DNA from: Algoriphagus sp. PAP.12 | GTDB lineage: Bacteria > Bacteroidota > Bacteroidia > Cytophagales > Cyclobacteriaceae | Length of the DNA: 64,000 nucleotides | Assembly: GCF_026652115.1 (NCBI RefSeq) | Contig: NZ_JAPPSQ010000016.1 | Coordinates: forward strand, 1 to 64,000 | Direction of reading: 5' to 3' | Part shown: positions 24,680 through 34,748 of the stretch, piece after piece | Layout: each line of letters starts with the position of its first letter | How positions within the stretch are numbered: position 1 is the stretch's first letter | The notes under the pieces: generated by a model | The model's database searches: none | What the model was told of the DNA's origin: nothing | The model's input: the letters and a program-made list of their open reading frames with translations, nothing else | Made by a program: the position numbers and the translations under genes

Positions 24680-27139
24680 TTACCGGGTACGGAAGAGCTT
24701 TTTGATTTTTTTCAAATAAGAAGTCTCCTTCTTTTTTATTTTCTTTTTCTTCTCCTCCAAATCATCCCCGTAATAATTGTACATGTATTTATTGTTCTGA
24801 GAATACAAATAGGTGTTTCCATAACCATAATTATATCCTTCATAATGGTATCCAGAATTGATGATTCCATTAAATACGCCATAGACATTTTTCACTTGTT
24901 TATTATTAAACAAGTCATTGATCATAACCAAGTGGTCCTTTACTGTATAATTCTGCCTAACTACATATAAATTGATATCAAACAATCTCATCAAATCGAT
25001 GGTTTCAGAAACCAATCCCATAGGTGGGGTATCAAAAATGATTACATCAAATCTTTCATCTAAGTATTGCAAGAAATCTTTCAATCTCTGGGTTTGTAAT
25101 AACTCCGCTGGATTGGGGGGAATTATCCCTGAAGGAACATAAGATAAAAATTCCTGATCGGTCTCCTTTACAATATCCTGTGCTTCAACTTTTCCGATCA
25201 AATAAGTTGACAATCCAACTTTTTCTGAATCACCAAAATAAGTGGCTAATTTTGGTCTTCTTAAATCCCCTCCGACTACTACCGTTCTTTTGGATCCCAA
25301 AGCCATAGCTGATGCCAAATTCAAGGAAGTAAATGTTTTACCCTCTCCAGAAACCGAAGAGGTTACTAGAATTCTTTTTGTGTTTTTTCCACTTGCTAAA
25401 TATGTGATAGCTGATCGTAAAGATCTAAAAGATTCTGCCACAGCAGATTTTGGATGTTCTAAAACAACTTTGTTGGTTTCCTTTTGAGAAAAACCAATCA
25501 CACCCAATTGAGGAATCATGAAATGTTTTTTAAGATCCCTTTGGTCCTTAATGCTATCGTCAAACATATCTCTGACTACAATAAAACCAAAAGGTAAAAA
25601 CAGTCCCAAAATGATGGCCAGCGCATAGTTTTGTTGCTTTTTGGGAAATACCAAAGTACCTCTTTTAGCTGCATCCAAAATGGCATTATCAGAAACATTT
25701 GATGCTCTTGCAATTCCCGCCTCCGCACGCTTCTCTAAAAGATAAGTATAAAGAGATTCTCTTAGTTTGAATTCTCTGAAAATCCCGGTGTATTCAGATT
25801 CTGATTCTGGCAATGTTGAAAACTGAGCATCATAAGTTCTAATTTCTCTTTGAATTCCCTGTTGTTGTTTTCTTGTATTTTCAATAAGGTTGACCACATT
25901 TTCAAACAAGCCATCTTGAACTTTCTCCATCTGGACATCTATTTTGATGACTTCAGGATGGTTTTCATTGACTGTTGCAAGAAGTTTTCGTCTCTCTTGA
26001 GAAAGTCCTACCAAGGTTTGAATCAATCCGTTTAATAATGGATCCGGAACTCCAATTACAGAGGGTGCGATTACATCGGAGAAATCCTTACTCTTTCGCT
26101 CCATATAATCCCGAATCTCTTCAAAATACTTCAATTGGTAATCCAGCTGGGCATTTTGTTCATCAAGTGCATTCATCTTTGATAGAATGTTGGAAAACTC
26201 TGCTGAAACATCCAATAATTTATTTTCAACTTTGAACTCCTGTAGCTCACGCTCTTTGTTTTTCAAAGAGTCCTCCAAAAAACCTAATTGTTCCTCAATA
26301 AATGCTATTGTATTCTCCTGGATTTTATTCTTTTCATTTAAGTCATAATCAATATACGACTCCATCAGGGCATTAATATAATCTCTACCTTTTTCCACCA
26401 CCTTGGTGGTAGTGCTTAATCGAAGGACTGAACTATATTCATTTTCTGTATTCACATTGACTGCTCTAGCCCAGCTTTCTTCTAAAGCAGACGGATTTTT
26501 CAATTGAAAAACAACTTCATCACCAACCCTACCAGGATTTACTAAGTAGACTGTGAATTTTGATCTAGCTGATTCAATTTCTTCTCCGAAAGTATATGTT
26601 TTATCATAAATGGATTCGTCCCCTGCTGCCTGCGCAGAATTGATATCCAATAAGCTTTCTGAGAATGGTACTAGTTTAAAATTATCCTCAGAAAGGATCT
26701 GAAGTTCCACTTGAGTATCAGCAACCTGCAAATGATCCCAATCTACTTTGATTCTGATTGGAGATCTATCATAAAGCTCAATTGCTTTGATATTAGTTTT
26801 CGCAAAATATTCAACATCAAAATGAACCTTTTTCAATGCCTCCCTCGCCAAATTTTTTGACCGAAGTCTCAGGATATCATTTTCTAGGTTAATTCCCGAA
26901 TTGAAAATATTGGATCGGTCTAAAATTCTCGCTTCAGGAGAAGTATTGGTTTTAATTACCATTGAACCAGTCACTTCATACTCATCTACTGTATAGCGAT
27001 GAAACAAAAAAGTTGCTATGAGAAAAATCAGCGTGAATAATACATACCAAGGCCAATAACGAATATATTTGGCCACGACATAACGAATCTCTAATGCCTT
27101 CTCCTCATTATCTAACTGACTGAGATCTAACTTTTCCAT
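24680..27139 (-). CDS. Wzc-type polysaccharide co-polymerase and BY-kinase
   Basis: An 819-residue inner-membrane protein: membrane helix at about 33-48, Wzz/GNVR domain with long coiled coils (about 250-450), second helix near 505-525, and a C-terminal bacterial tyrosine kinase with Walker A SGEGKT (597-602), A' GGDLRRP (623-629) and B IIFDTPP (700-706). A tail at 764-790 holds 11 tyrosines in 27 residues, the autophosphorylation cluster. It controls chain length and export of capsule or EPS with the Wza protein encoded 5 bp upstream. The C terminus after the tail is strongly basic. Confidence 0.92.
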   Translation of the reverse strand: MEKLDLSQLDNEEKALEIRYVVAKYIRYWPWYVLFTLIFLIATFLFHRYTVDEYEVTGSMVIKTNTSPEARILDRSNIFNSGINLENDILRLRSKNLAREALKKVHFDVEYFAKTNIKAIELYDRSPIRIKVDWDHLQVADTQVELQILSEDNFKLVPFSESLLDINSAQAAGDESIYDKTYTFGEEIESARSKFTVYLVNPGRVGDEVVFQLKNPSALEESWARAVNVNTENEYSSVLRLSTTTKVVEKGRDYINALMESYIDYDLNEKNKIQENTIAFIEEQLGFLEDSLKNKERELQEFKVENKLLDVSAEFSNILSKMNALDEQNAQLDYQLKYFEEIRDYMERKSKDFSDVIAPSVIGVPDPLLNGLIQTLVGLSQERRKLLATVNENHPEVIKIDVQMEKVQDGLFENVVNLIENTRKQQQGIQREIRTYDAQFSTLPESESEYTGIFREFKLRESLYTYLLEKRAEAGIARASNVSDNAILDAAKRGTLVFPKKQQNYALAIILGLFLPFGFIVVRDMFDDSIKDQRDLKKHFMIPQLGVIGFSQKETNKVVLEHPKSAVAESFRSLRSAITYLASGKNTKRILVTSSVSGEGKTFTSLNLASAMALGSKRTVVVGGDLRRPKLATYFGDSEKVGLSTYLIGKVEAQDIVKETDQEFLSYVPSGIIPPNPAELLQTQRLKDFLQYLDERFDVIIFDTPPMGLVSETIDLMRLFDINLYVVRQNYTVKDHLVMINDLFNNKQVKNVYGVFNGIINSGYHYEGYNYGYGNTYLYSQNNKYMYNYYGDDLEEKKKKIKKKETSYLKKIKKLFRTR

Positions 27140-27144
27140 AAAGG

Positions 27145-27966
27145 TTAATTCCCTTGAGTGACCAAATTAATTATCAATAAAGTTGAGGCCAACAAACCTG
27201 CAAAAAGTGCCATTGAAGCAGTCAAATTATCGGCTGTTCCAATTTGTCGGATTTTCATAGGCTCCATATACAAGATATCATTTGGTTGGATAAAATAAAA
27301 GGGGCTAGCCAAGATCGCCCGATCATTCAAATTTATTTGGTGGATCTTTGATCCTCCATCATATTGCCTTACCACAAATAATTTATTCTTTTTACCCAAA
27401 ATCGTCGTTTCACCGGAGTTGGCAAGAGCATCGAATACCGTAGCTCTATTTTTATAAATAATTTGAACTCCAACGTTATTAAATTCACCTAAGGTAGTAT
27501 ACCGAATCCCGGCAATTCTCAGCTTAACATAAACTTCTTCTTTAAAAAATTCATTGATTTTATTCTGGATCAAATTTTTCGCATCCTCCTCGGTCAATCC
27601 CGCAATCTTAGTCTTACCCAGTTTCGGAACCTCCACTTCTCCATTCTGGTCTATCTTATACCCTCTAAAATACAATGGATCTGACCCTTGTCCACCACCA
27701 CCACCTGACCTTGCCATATTCGTATTGGACCCAGAGTTTTGAAAAGAAAATGCCTTTGTCAACTCTTCATCAGATGAAGCAAAATCTATTTCAACCATAT
27801 CATATGGCTGAAGAATATACTCATAGTCTACTTCCGCAAATGGGATAAATTCATTTAGTTCGTAAGATGTACTATCTGTCAAGTTTTGTAAATAGGTAAT
27901 CCGCTTATTACTAATACAGCTTGAAGCCATCAGCAGAAGTAAAAAGAATGCGGGGAGAATTCTCAT
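27145..27966 (-). CDS. Wza-type polysaccharide export lipoprotein
   Basis: The 273-residue protein has a lipoprotein signal (LLLMASSC, lipid Cys near residue 17), a Poly_export domain (LQPYDMVEIDF; VPKLGKTKIAGLTEEDA), an SLBB-like domain (LGEFNNVGVQI, FDALANSG) and a C-terminal hydrophobic helix (about 250-268) that would span the outer membrane. It is shorter than E. coli Wza, as is common in Bacteroidota. It forms the outer-membrane exit for the polysaccharide and leads the wza-wzc-kdsB operon. Confidence 0.9.
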   Translation of the reverse strand: MRILPAFFLLLLMASSCISNKRITYLQNLTDSTSYELNEFIPFAEVDYEYILQPYDMVEIDFASSDEELTKAFSFQNSGSNTNMARSGGGGGQGSDPLYFRGYKIDQNGEVEVPKLGKTKIAGLTEEDAKNLIQNKINEFFKEEVYVKLRIAGIRYTTLGEFNNVGVQIIYKNRATVFDALANSGETTILGKKNKLFVVRQYDGGSKIHQINLNDRAILASPFYFIQPNDILYMEPMKIRQIGTADNLTASMALFAGLLASTLLIINLVTQGN

Positions 27967-28220
27967 AAATTAAAAGGAAAAACCAATTCAAATATATACA
28001 AAATGTTGAGGAGGGATATTTTTAGTTGAAGAAATCTAAAATCCAATCTGACATCGACAATAGATTCGCATTTGAATCAGGTTGAAACTCAATAAAAAAC
28101 CTTCAATTGTGCTTGTTAAAAAAGGAAGTCTCGCTGATAAATTGAATTTTTAAGAAAATCTAAATAAAAAGAATGTTTTTAAAACTGGTATTATAATTTA
28201 GGAAATCCCAAAAAAAATAT

Positions 28221-29153
28221 ATGACCCCACGTCAAGCCAAAGAAGAAGATATTCCTGCTATTGTTGACTTATTAAAATTATCCTTGGGAGAGAGTTTAAC
28301 TCCAAAAACCATCTCTTTTTGGAAATGGAAACATCTCGAAAATCCTTTTGGAAAGTCTCCTGTTCTCCTTTTGGAGGAGAATGGAAAAATTGTTGGAGTA
28401 AGAGCTTTCCTCCAATGGAGATATTTGATTAATGGGGAAAACATGTTAGCTGGAAGGGCTGTCGATACTGCGATTCATCCTTCTTATCAAGGAAAAGGTC
28501 TATTTACGAAATTGACTAAAAAACTTTTGGACCAAGTTGAGCAAGATGGCTTTCAATTTATCTTCAATTCACCAAACAATCAAAGCCTTCCGGGTTATCT
28601 AAAAATGGGTTGGGAAAGATGGGGAAAATTACCTCTAAAAATTCAATTGAACCCTTTTCCAAAAAAAAATAAAGGTCTAAGTAAACCAGATTGGAGACTG
28701 TTGGATCCCCTAATTGAGAATATAGAAAATTCACAAGGTTTAGAGTCTGAAATTCAAACCAAACTTGAAAAGGGATTCATCAATTGGAGATATGAACACT
28801 GTCCAATCGTTGATTATTTTTGGATCAGTGATCAAAGCACCTATTTAATGATTTTTCGCCTTAAAAAAAGTCGGGTTGGGACAGAATTTAGAATAGTTGA
28901 ATTTTATAAAACTCCCGAATTTTCTGAATTTGGAATCGAACAAGTAAATCAACGACTTAAAAACAAAATCACGGAAACAGGAGCAAATTTCATAAGCTTC
29001 TCTGGGTTACAGTTTCCAAATTCACATTTGAAATTGGGTATTTTACCAATTATTAATCAAGGTCCTTTGGTGACATTAAGAAATCTAAACAGTAAAGCAT
29101 CCCCACTGGATCTCCCATGGTCCTGGAGTTTGGGTGATCTTGAGCTGTTTTAA
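28221..29153 (+). CDS. GNAT family N-acetyltransferase
   Basis: A 310-residue protein with an N-terminal GNAT domain: TPRQAKEEDIPAIVDLL at the start and the acetyl-CoA loop HPSYQGKGLFTKL (about 91-103) with the Q/RxxGxG/A pattern. The C-terminal half (160-310) is not recognised. Similar GNAT proteins sit in polysaccharide gene clusters. It is divergent from wza over a 254-bp AT-rich gap. Substrate unknown. Confidence 0.8.
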   Translation: MTPRQAKEEDIPAIVDLLKLSLGESLTPKTISFWKWKHLENPFGKSPVLLLEENGKIVGVRAFLQWRYLINGENMLAGRAVDTAIHPSYQGKGLFTKLTKKLLDQVEQDGFQFIFNSPNNQSLPGYLKMGWERWGKLPLKIQLNPFPKKNKGLSKPDWRLLDPLIENIENSQGLESEIQTKLEKGFINWRYEHCPIVDYFWISDQSTYLMIFRLKKSRVGTEFRIVEFYKTPEFSEFGIEQVNQRLKNKITETGANFISFSGLQFPNSHLKLGILPIINQGPLVTLRNLNSKASPLDLPWSWSLGDLELF

Positions 29154-29166
29154 CTTTTACTCAACA

Positions 29167-29199
29167 AAAAAGCTGACTCCATTTCTGAAGCCAGCTTTT
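29167..29199. terminator. Terminator between the GNAT gene and susD_2
   Basis: AAAAGCTGACT pairs with AGCCAGCTTTT with one mismatch; six T follow on the - strand and four on the + strand. It can end both convergent transcripts, best the SusD one. Confidence 0.75.
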
Positions 29200-29221
29200 C
29201 TTATCTATCAACAATATTATT

Positions 29222-30907
29222 TTACCAAGGAACTGTCGTGCCTTGATACAACCAGGATTTCGACCACTGACTATCCTTTCCAAAGTTTCCGGAATACTCG
29301 GTCAATTCCAATCTATCCAAGGCCCCGTTAATACTTGAAGAGTTATTGTTATACTCATCATTTCCATATTGGAATCTCAACGCAACAACCGGCTGAGGTG
29401 AAAGAGGACCTGCTTGAAGGGCTGGATAACCTGTTCTTTTGTAATCAGCAAATGATTCGGCAGCAGCAGTCCAGCTAGCTACCCATTTCTGAGTAATCAC
29501 TTGCTCCACAGAATTATCGAAGACAACATCATCCTGAGCAATAAACTCATCGTAACCATCTTCATTACCCCAAGTCTCAAGAGAACTCAAAATTCCAGCA
29601 TAGTAATGATCTTCCGCAGAACCTACACTCCATCCTTTTAAGGCCGCTTCTGCCAAGATAAAATGAACCTCAGCCGCGGAAATCAATCGGGATTTCAAAA
29701 TACCTCCACCTTCATTCATATAGGTATCAGCCAATTGAGATACGTGTTGGTTTTGAGTACCCTGTCCAGGTGAAGGGTTCCCATTATAGGAAGAAGGAAC
29801 AGCGATAGCTGGAGGAAGACCTACATACATATCGTCATTGTACTCCACTTCATTCGGATTGAATTTTCTGGTGAAATCATAGCCTGAATAATTGTCTACA
29901 AAATCATCAAAAGCATAAGTAACTACTTCTAAAGGCTCTCCATCCAATCGGATAAAATCTTCAGAAGCTGTAGCCAAAGACTCATCTGCAACCCAACGTA
30001 CTCTCACTGGAGCAAAGAAGGTAGAAAGTCTAGGGTCACTAGTTCCCATCAATTGATCAATGAAGGTCTGACATGCCTGATACCTTTGGAAATCATCTGG
30101 GTTCAAAGGAACGTGTCTGGTAATCCAGATATCACTAGCCCCACCTGTATAATCCAATACTGCATCCTGAGAAGAGCTTTGGATAAAATCACCTGATGAG
30201 TAGATAGCCTCAATCCCAGCTTTGGCAACATCTGGCTTCTTGCTAGAAATTCTCATGTAATATCGAAGTAGCAAAGAATTGGCAAAACGCTTCCACTGAT
30301 TAACATCTCCATTAAAATACAAGTCATTTTCTGGTAATACACCGACATTCGAGGCATTTTCAAACAAGGCTACTGCACTTTTAAGATCCGCGATTACCCC
30401 ATCATAAATTACCTCTTGATTATCAAAAGAAGGAAATTGAAGTTCTAAATCCGGCTGATCTCCTTGAAGTGCATTTGTATAAGGTGCATCTCCCCATAGA
30501 TCTGTAATATTTCCAAATACAAATGATTTCATAGTCAATGAAATTCCTTGGAAGAAATCATTATCCAATGCGACTGCTCTTTCATAAAGCAGATTGTTGT
30601 CTCTAAGGATACTGTACCAGCCTCCCCATCCTGAGTTTTCCCATGAATAATAGTTATGGCCATCAAACCAGCCATTCTTCTGGGTATGCTGAACTGCTCC
30701 AGCCAGATTATTTACTCCCAAATCAGTGTAGGACTGAGCAGAGGAAGCTAGGATACCCGGTAATAACAGATTTGGATTTACTTCTGTTGGATCAATACCA
30801 TATGGATTGATATTTAACTCATCGAGTTTATCGTCACAGGCGGTAAACCCAACCCAGCAAACCAAACCCAGAAACAAACTTTTATATAGTTTAGATGAAT
30901 TTTTCAT
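29222..30907 (-). CDS. SusD/RagB-family outer-membrane lipoprotein (SusD_2 type)
   Basis: The 561-residue protein has a lipoprotein signal (GFTAC, Cys near residue 24) followed by DDKLDELNINPYGIDPTEVNP, the hallmark start of the SusD_2 (nutrient-binding) group. The rest fits the TPR-rich SusD fold with no enzyme motif. It would cap the SusC barrel encoded upstream and bind an oligosaccharide or other nutrient at the cell surface. It starts 19 bp after susC ends. Confidence 0.92.
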   Translation of the reverse strand: MKNSSKLYKSLFLGLVCWVGFTACDDKLDELNINPYGIDPTEVNPNLLLPGILASSAQSYTDLGVNNLAGAVQHTQKNGWFDGHNYYSWENSGWGGWYSILRDNNLLYERAVALDNDFFQGISLTMKSFVFGNITDLWGDAPYTNALQGDQPDLELQFPSFDNQEVIYDGVIADLKSAVALFENASNVGVLPENDLYFNGDVNQWKRFANSLLLRYYMRISSKKPDVAKAGIEAIYSSGDFIQSSSQDAVLDYTGGASDIWITRHVPLNPDDFQRYQACQTFIDQLMGTSDPRLSTFFAPVRVRWVADESLATASEDFIRLDGEPLEVVTYAFDDFVDNYSGYDFTRKFNPNEVEYNDDMYVGLPPAIAVPSSYNGNPSPGQGTQNQHVSQLADTYMNEGGGILKSRLISAAEVHFILAEAALKGWSVGSAEDHYYAGILSSLETWGNEDGYDEFIAQDDVVFDNSVEQVITQKWVASWTAAAESFADYKRTGYPALQAGPLSPQPVVALRFQYGNDEYNNNSSSINGALDRLELTEYSGNFGKDSQWSKSWLYQGTTVPW

Positions 30908-30926
30908 GATTCGTTGATTTGAGGTA

Positions 30927-33900
30927 TTAAAGATTAAAGTTCAATTTGAAGCCTACAGGAGCTGTCCAAGGCATCACATTTTGTCTTTCGATTCCTTGAC
31001 GGAACTGGGAAGATGTATTTCCTTGATTTCCGCTATTCGCCCAGAATGCTCTTTCAGGGTCGATACCTACTTGAGCTTTGGTCCAAATCATCAAGTTTCT
31101 AGTGTAAACAGAGAATGTGATGTTTTTGAATGCTCCCATATTTGGAAGTCTATATCCCAAAGACAATTCTCTCAGCTTGATAAAAGTGGCATCAAAAGTC
31201 ACTTGCTCATTGAAACTCCAAGGATAGGTATCAGTGATTGGATAAAAGTTCGTGCCTTCACCACCCAAATGCTCCTCGTACACGTCATCTGAATAATCAT
31301 CAGGAGTATCCTGTCCAGCTGTCTGAATTACACCTGGTACGAATGCTCCGTCATTTCCATTCTCATCTATATAGTAACCTCCTGTTTCGGCTGTATGCCC
31401 ACCAACTCTTGGGAAATCTCCCGGTCCTGGTATGATATATCTATCTGGATCTGACTTTAGCAAAGCGATCAGCTCATCTTGTGAATAAAGAGAACCAGGG
31501 ATCAACATATCCAATTGTCTTTGAGATTTCCAATCAGATTCACCATACCTATAGGTAAATGACATGAATTCACCACCTTGTCTCCAATCGATGCTGGCAC
31601 TGATTACAAATCTTTTGATATTCAATGTAGACTGGAAGCCCAGCATAAAATCAGGATTGAAATTCCCAACTTTTCTTAAATCCTCGGTATTGGAAAGGCT
31701 TTGCCATTCTCCATTATTTGAAAGGATCGGCCACTTATAATAAGGAGAGCTAGGATCTTCTACCTGCGCAAAGCCTCGACTGTACATATCACCGATTTGC
31801 TCACCTACAAAAGTGATAGCACCACCTCCGTTTTCACCCCAAAGGGTGATTCTATCCAAACCATCCGTCAGTTCCTTTACGGTAGTTCTGTTTCTACTCC
31901 AGTTAAAGTTCACATCCCAAGTCAAATCTTGCTTTTGCAAAACAGTACCCCCTAAAGCCAATTCCAAACCTTTACTTTGGATCAGACCGGCGTTAATCAA
32001 TCTTCCGGTATAGCCTGAAGAGGCTGGAAGATTTACTGAGAAAATCTGATTCCTGTTATCAATGATGTAATAAGTCCCTGAGAATCTTACTCTGTTATTG
32101 AACATATTCAAATCAATACCCCCTTCATAGGAAGTAGCTTGTTCCGGTTTCAAATCTGGATTCAATAAACCAGACTGCATACTTGCGGTATTGATGCTAT
32201 TATAAAGCCCTGTATTTAAGTTTGGAACCAAGTTGTAAGGTCCAGTATCGTTACCTACTTGAGCCCAACCAAATCTAAATTTGAACATGTCAATTTTATC
32301 AGACATACCCAATGTATAATTTGCCAACCAGCTCAAAGAGGCTGAAGGGTAGAAATAGGATCGATTTTCTCTTGGCAAGGTAGAAGACCAGTCATTTCTA
32401 GCTGTCAAATCCAAGTACAATTGATCAGCATATCCAAAAGAGGCTAATCCATAGATTGAATAAATTGCTCTTTTATAATAGGAATTTGAAATTGATCTGT
32501 TGTCAGCAGGAATATTCTGAACGTTATATATACCCGGAATCACCAAGCCGTTATTTCTATTTCCACCTACACCAACATTGGTTCCAAAACCATGTCTTGT
32601 CATGATGTTACCCCCTACTGAGGCATTGACATCTAGCTTTCCAAAATCTTGATTCCAAGAACCCAGAATATCTGCATTTGATTCTTGAGTGGAAATATCT
32701 GAAACATAATATCCCCCTCTTGCCATTCTACTATAACTAAAAGGAATCTTGGTTTCCAAGGTCTCGTCTGAACGATCCAACGAATATCTAGCTCTCACAT
32801 TGAAAGATTCAGAGAATTGGTAATCCAATGAAGCATTTCCATAAATTCTATCTCTGACAAAGCCATTTCTAATTCCCAAAGCAATAAAATATGGATTATC
32901 ACCTTGTTCTGTTCGAACTTGCTGAATCTCTTCCTGACCTGGAACCCAATAATCTTTCATTTGCTCATAGTCGATATATGGAGAACCATAAACTGCTTCC
33001 AGAGGATTCGCCCTTCTATCACCGGTACTTGGTCTGTTATTTGACTTACTATTCACATAATTAATATTTGAATTGAAAGTCAACTTATCTGTGATTTTAT
33101 AGGATAAAGAGGTTCCAAAACTATTTCTAAACAAATCAGAACCTGGAATGATACCTCTGTTCAACATATTAGAGTAGGAAGCTCTAAATGAACCCCGATC
33201 ATTTCCTCCATCTACTGAGACATTATTGGAAGAAGTGATTCCAGTTTGCATAAAGTCTCTCATTGCATTAGGATATGCAATCAATTCAGTGGCTATTGGG
33301 TTTCCGTTTGCATCTAAAGGGCTATTCCACTGAATCGCTGTATTTCCTGCATTCAATTCTGGACCACCCCAATAGGCAGACCCTTCATTAAACACACCTT
33401 CTCTATTACCATTGGCATATTTGTAATGAAAGTCTAACAATTTGGTAGCTTGCTCAAATACGTTACTTGTGGAAAATGAAACTCCAAGGGATTTTTTATT
33501 ACCACCGGATTTGGTAGTAATGATTACCACACCATTACCTGCTCGAGTACCATACAATGCCGCAGCACTAGGCCCTTTCAATACGGAAATACTTTCAATA
33601 TCATCGGGACTTATATCCGAAATAGCATTACCATAATCGACTTGATTACCATCCCCATTTTGTCTTACGTTATTCAGGGAGTTGGACATTGGAATCCCAT
33701 CTACTACAAATAGCGGCTGATTATCAGTAGTCAATGAAGTAGCACCACGGATTACCATGCTAATGGAAGATCCCGGGCCTGAAGTCTGATTAATCTGTAC
33801 ACCTGGCATTCTACCTGCCAAAGAACCCAAAACGTTTTCTTGAGATACTTGAGTCAATTCTTCACCTTTTACACTCGACACATCATATCCTAAGGAACGC

Positions 33901-34322
33901 TGATCTCTTTTGATACCAAAAGCTGTCACAACCACCTCAGACATATCTGTAGCAGTTTCCGACATGGTCACATCGATAGAGGACTGATTTCCTACCGTAA
34001 TTTCTTGAGGATCAAACCCTACATAAGAAAAAACAAGGACTGAAGTCGGACCAGATACATTGATAGAGAAAGTCCCATCAATTTCTGTTACTGTACCATT
34101 GGTAGTACCTTTTTCAAGTACTGTAACCCCAGGAAGAGGAAGTCCATCCACGCTGGAGACAATTTTACCTCTCACCTGCTGGGCCTGCATGGCTTCTTCC
34201 ATCGGAGTGAGGGTAGGCGAAATCATGGCTGATGCCTCAAAGAGAGGGATCATGGCCATTCCAAAAATCATGGGTACTCCCCACAAAATCTTGGTCTTTC
34301 TGTTTTTGGAAAAATGTTTCAT
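30927..34322 (-). CDS. SusC/RagA-family TonB-dependent transporter without STN domain
   Basis: A protein of about 1131 residues: signal peptide, a carboxypeptidase-regulatory-like (CNA-B) domain at about 45-130 (VRGKIVSSVDGLPLPGVTV), then plug (about 130-260) and 22-strand barrel, ending with a polar LNFNL barrel-end. TonB box-like residues lie around SEVVVTAFG (about 128-136). There is no STN domain before the CNA-B, so this transporter is not built to signal to a FecR protein. The ATG at 34322 is preferred; the frame also opens at a TTG 6 bp earlier. Confidence 0.92.
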   Translation of the reverse strand: MKHFSKNRKTKILWGVPMIFGMAMIPLFEASAMISPTLTPMEEAMQAQQVRGKIVSSVDGLPLPGVTVLEKGTTNGTVTEIDGTFSINVSGPTSVLVFSYVGFDPQEITVGNQSSIDVTMSETATDMSEVVVTAFGIKRDQRSLGYDVSSVKGEELTQVSQENVLGSLAGRMPGVQINQTSGPGSSISMVIRGATSLTTDNQPLFVVDGIPMSNSLNNVRQNGDGNQVDYGNAISDISPDDIESISVLKGPSAAALYGTRAGNGVVIITTKSGGNKKSLGVSFSTSNVFEQATKLLDFHYKYANGNREGVFNEGSAYWGGPELNAGNTAIQWNSPLDANGNPIATELIAYPNAMRDFMQTGITSSNNVSVDGGNDRGSFRASYSNMLNRGIIPGSDLFRNSFGTSLSYKITDKLTFNSNINYVNSKSNNRPSTGDRRANPLEAVYGSPYIDYEQMKDYWVPGQEEIQQVRTEQGDNPYFIALGIRNGFVRDRIYGNASLDYQFSESFNVRARYSLDRSDETLETKIPFSYSRMARGGYYVSDISTQESNADILGSWNQDFGKLDVNASVGGNIMTRHGFGTNVGVGGNRNNGLVIPGIYNVQNIPADNRSISNSYYKRAIYSIYGLASFGYADQLYLDLTARNDWSSTLPRENRSYFYPSASLSWLANYTLGMSDKIDMFKFRFGWAQVGNDTGPYNLVPNLNTGLYNSINTASMQSGLLNPDLKPEQATSYEGGIDLNMFNNRVRFSGTYYIIDNRNQIFSVNLPASSGYTGRLINAGLIQSKGLELALGGTVLQKQDLTWDVNFNWSRNRTTVKELTDGLDRITLWGENGGGAITFVGEQIGDMYSRGFAQVEDPSSPYYKWPILSNNGEWQSLSNTEDLRKVGNFNPDFMLGFQSTLNIKRFVISASIDWRQGGEFMSFTYRYGESDWKSQRQLDMLIPGSLYSQDELIALLKSDPDRYIIPGPGDFPRVGGHTAETGGYYIDENGNDGAFVPGVIQTAGQDTPDDYSDDVYEEHLGGEGTNFYPITDTYPWSFNEQVTFDATFIKLRELSLGYRLPNMGAFKNITFSVYTRNLMIWTKAQVGIDPERAFWANSGNQGNTSSQFRQGIERQNVMPWTAPVGFKLNFNL

Positions 34323-34353
34323 AAGCAAACAATTGTTAATCGAGTTTTCAGAT

Positions 34354-34551
34354 TTACTCTATTGGTTTTTGGTTGGAAGATTCGTTTTTTACTTGCTTTT
34401 CCACTGAATCAAAAAATTCCAGAAAAGCATGGTCCAACTCAGATGATCCTTTTGCTTTTTTCACTTCTTGTAAAAAAAGATCAAATTCATCTCTGGATAT
34501 TTCTCCCTTGGACAACTTTCCAAGCAATTCCTTGATAGTTGGATTTTTCAT
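34354..34551 (-). CDS. 65-residue protein resembling a stand-alone FecR N-terminal domain
   Basis: From an ATG at 34551 this small frame encodes an all-helical, charged protein with no signal or membrane segment. Its pattern IKELLGKLSKGEISRDEFD resembles the N-terminal sigma-binding part of FecR proteins (compare ILKKFFSGKANPDEVH in the FecR protein encoded at 56000-57046). It ends 31 bp before the susC start, on the same strand, and has no FecR periplasmic part. It could be an anti-sigma fragment, a leader peptide, or unrelated; the resemblance is short. Confidence 0.5.
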   Translation of the reverse strand: MKNPTIKELLGKLSKGEISRDEFDLFLQEVKKAKGSSELDHAFLEFFDSVEKQVKNESSNQKPIE

Positions 34552-34748
34552 AGGCTGCACCTTCAAATTCAATACCCTATACTTTTAAAAATGGACTACC
34601 TAATTACTGATTACCAGATTGTTATTTTGAATTCCATAAAAACAAATCAGGCTTAACAATTAGGAAATATTAGTTTTTTAGCATTTTACTAAGGACCTCA
34701 AAATCATCGAATTCTGAATTCCACTGGCTCTTTTTTATAAAAATCATT

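Noticed and set aside
27967..28220. A TATATTTG box upstream of wza as its promoter
   Set aside because: Matches TAnnTTTG but no -33 element at the right distance, and such AT-rich words are common here.
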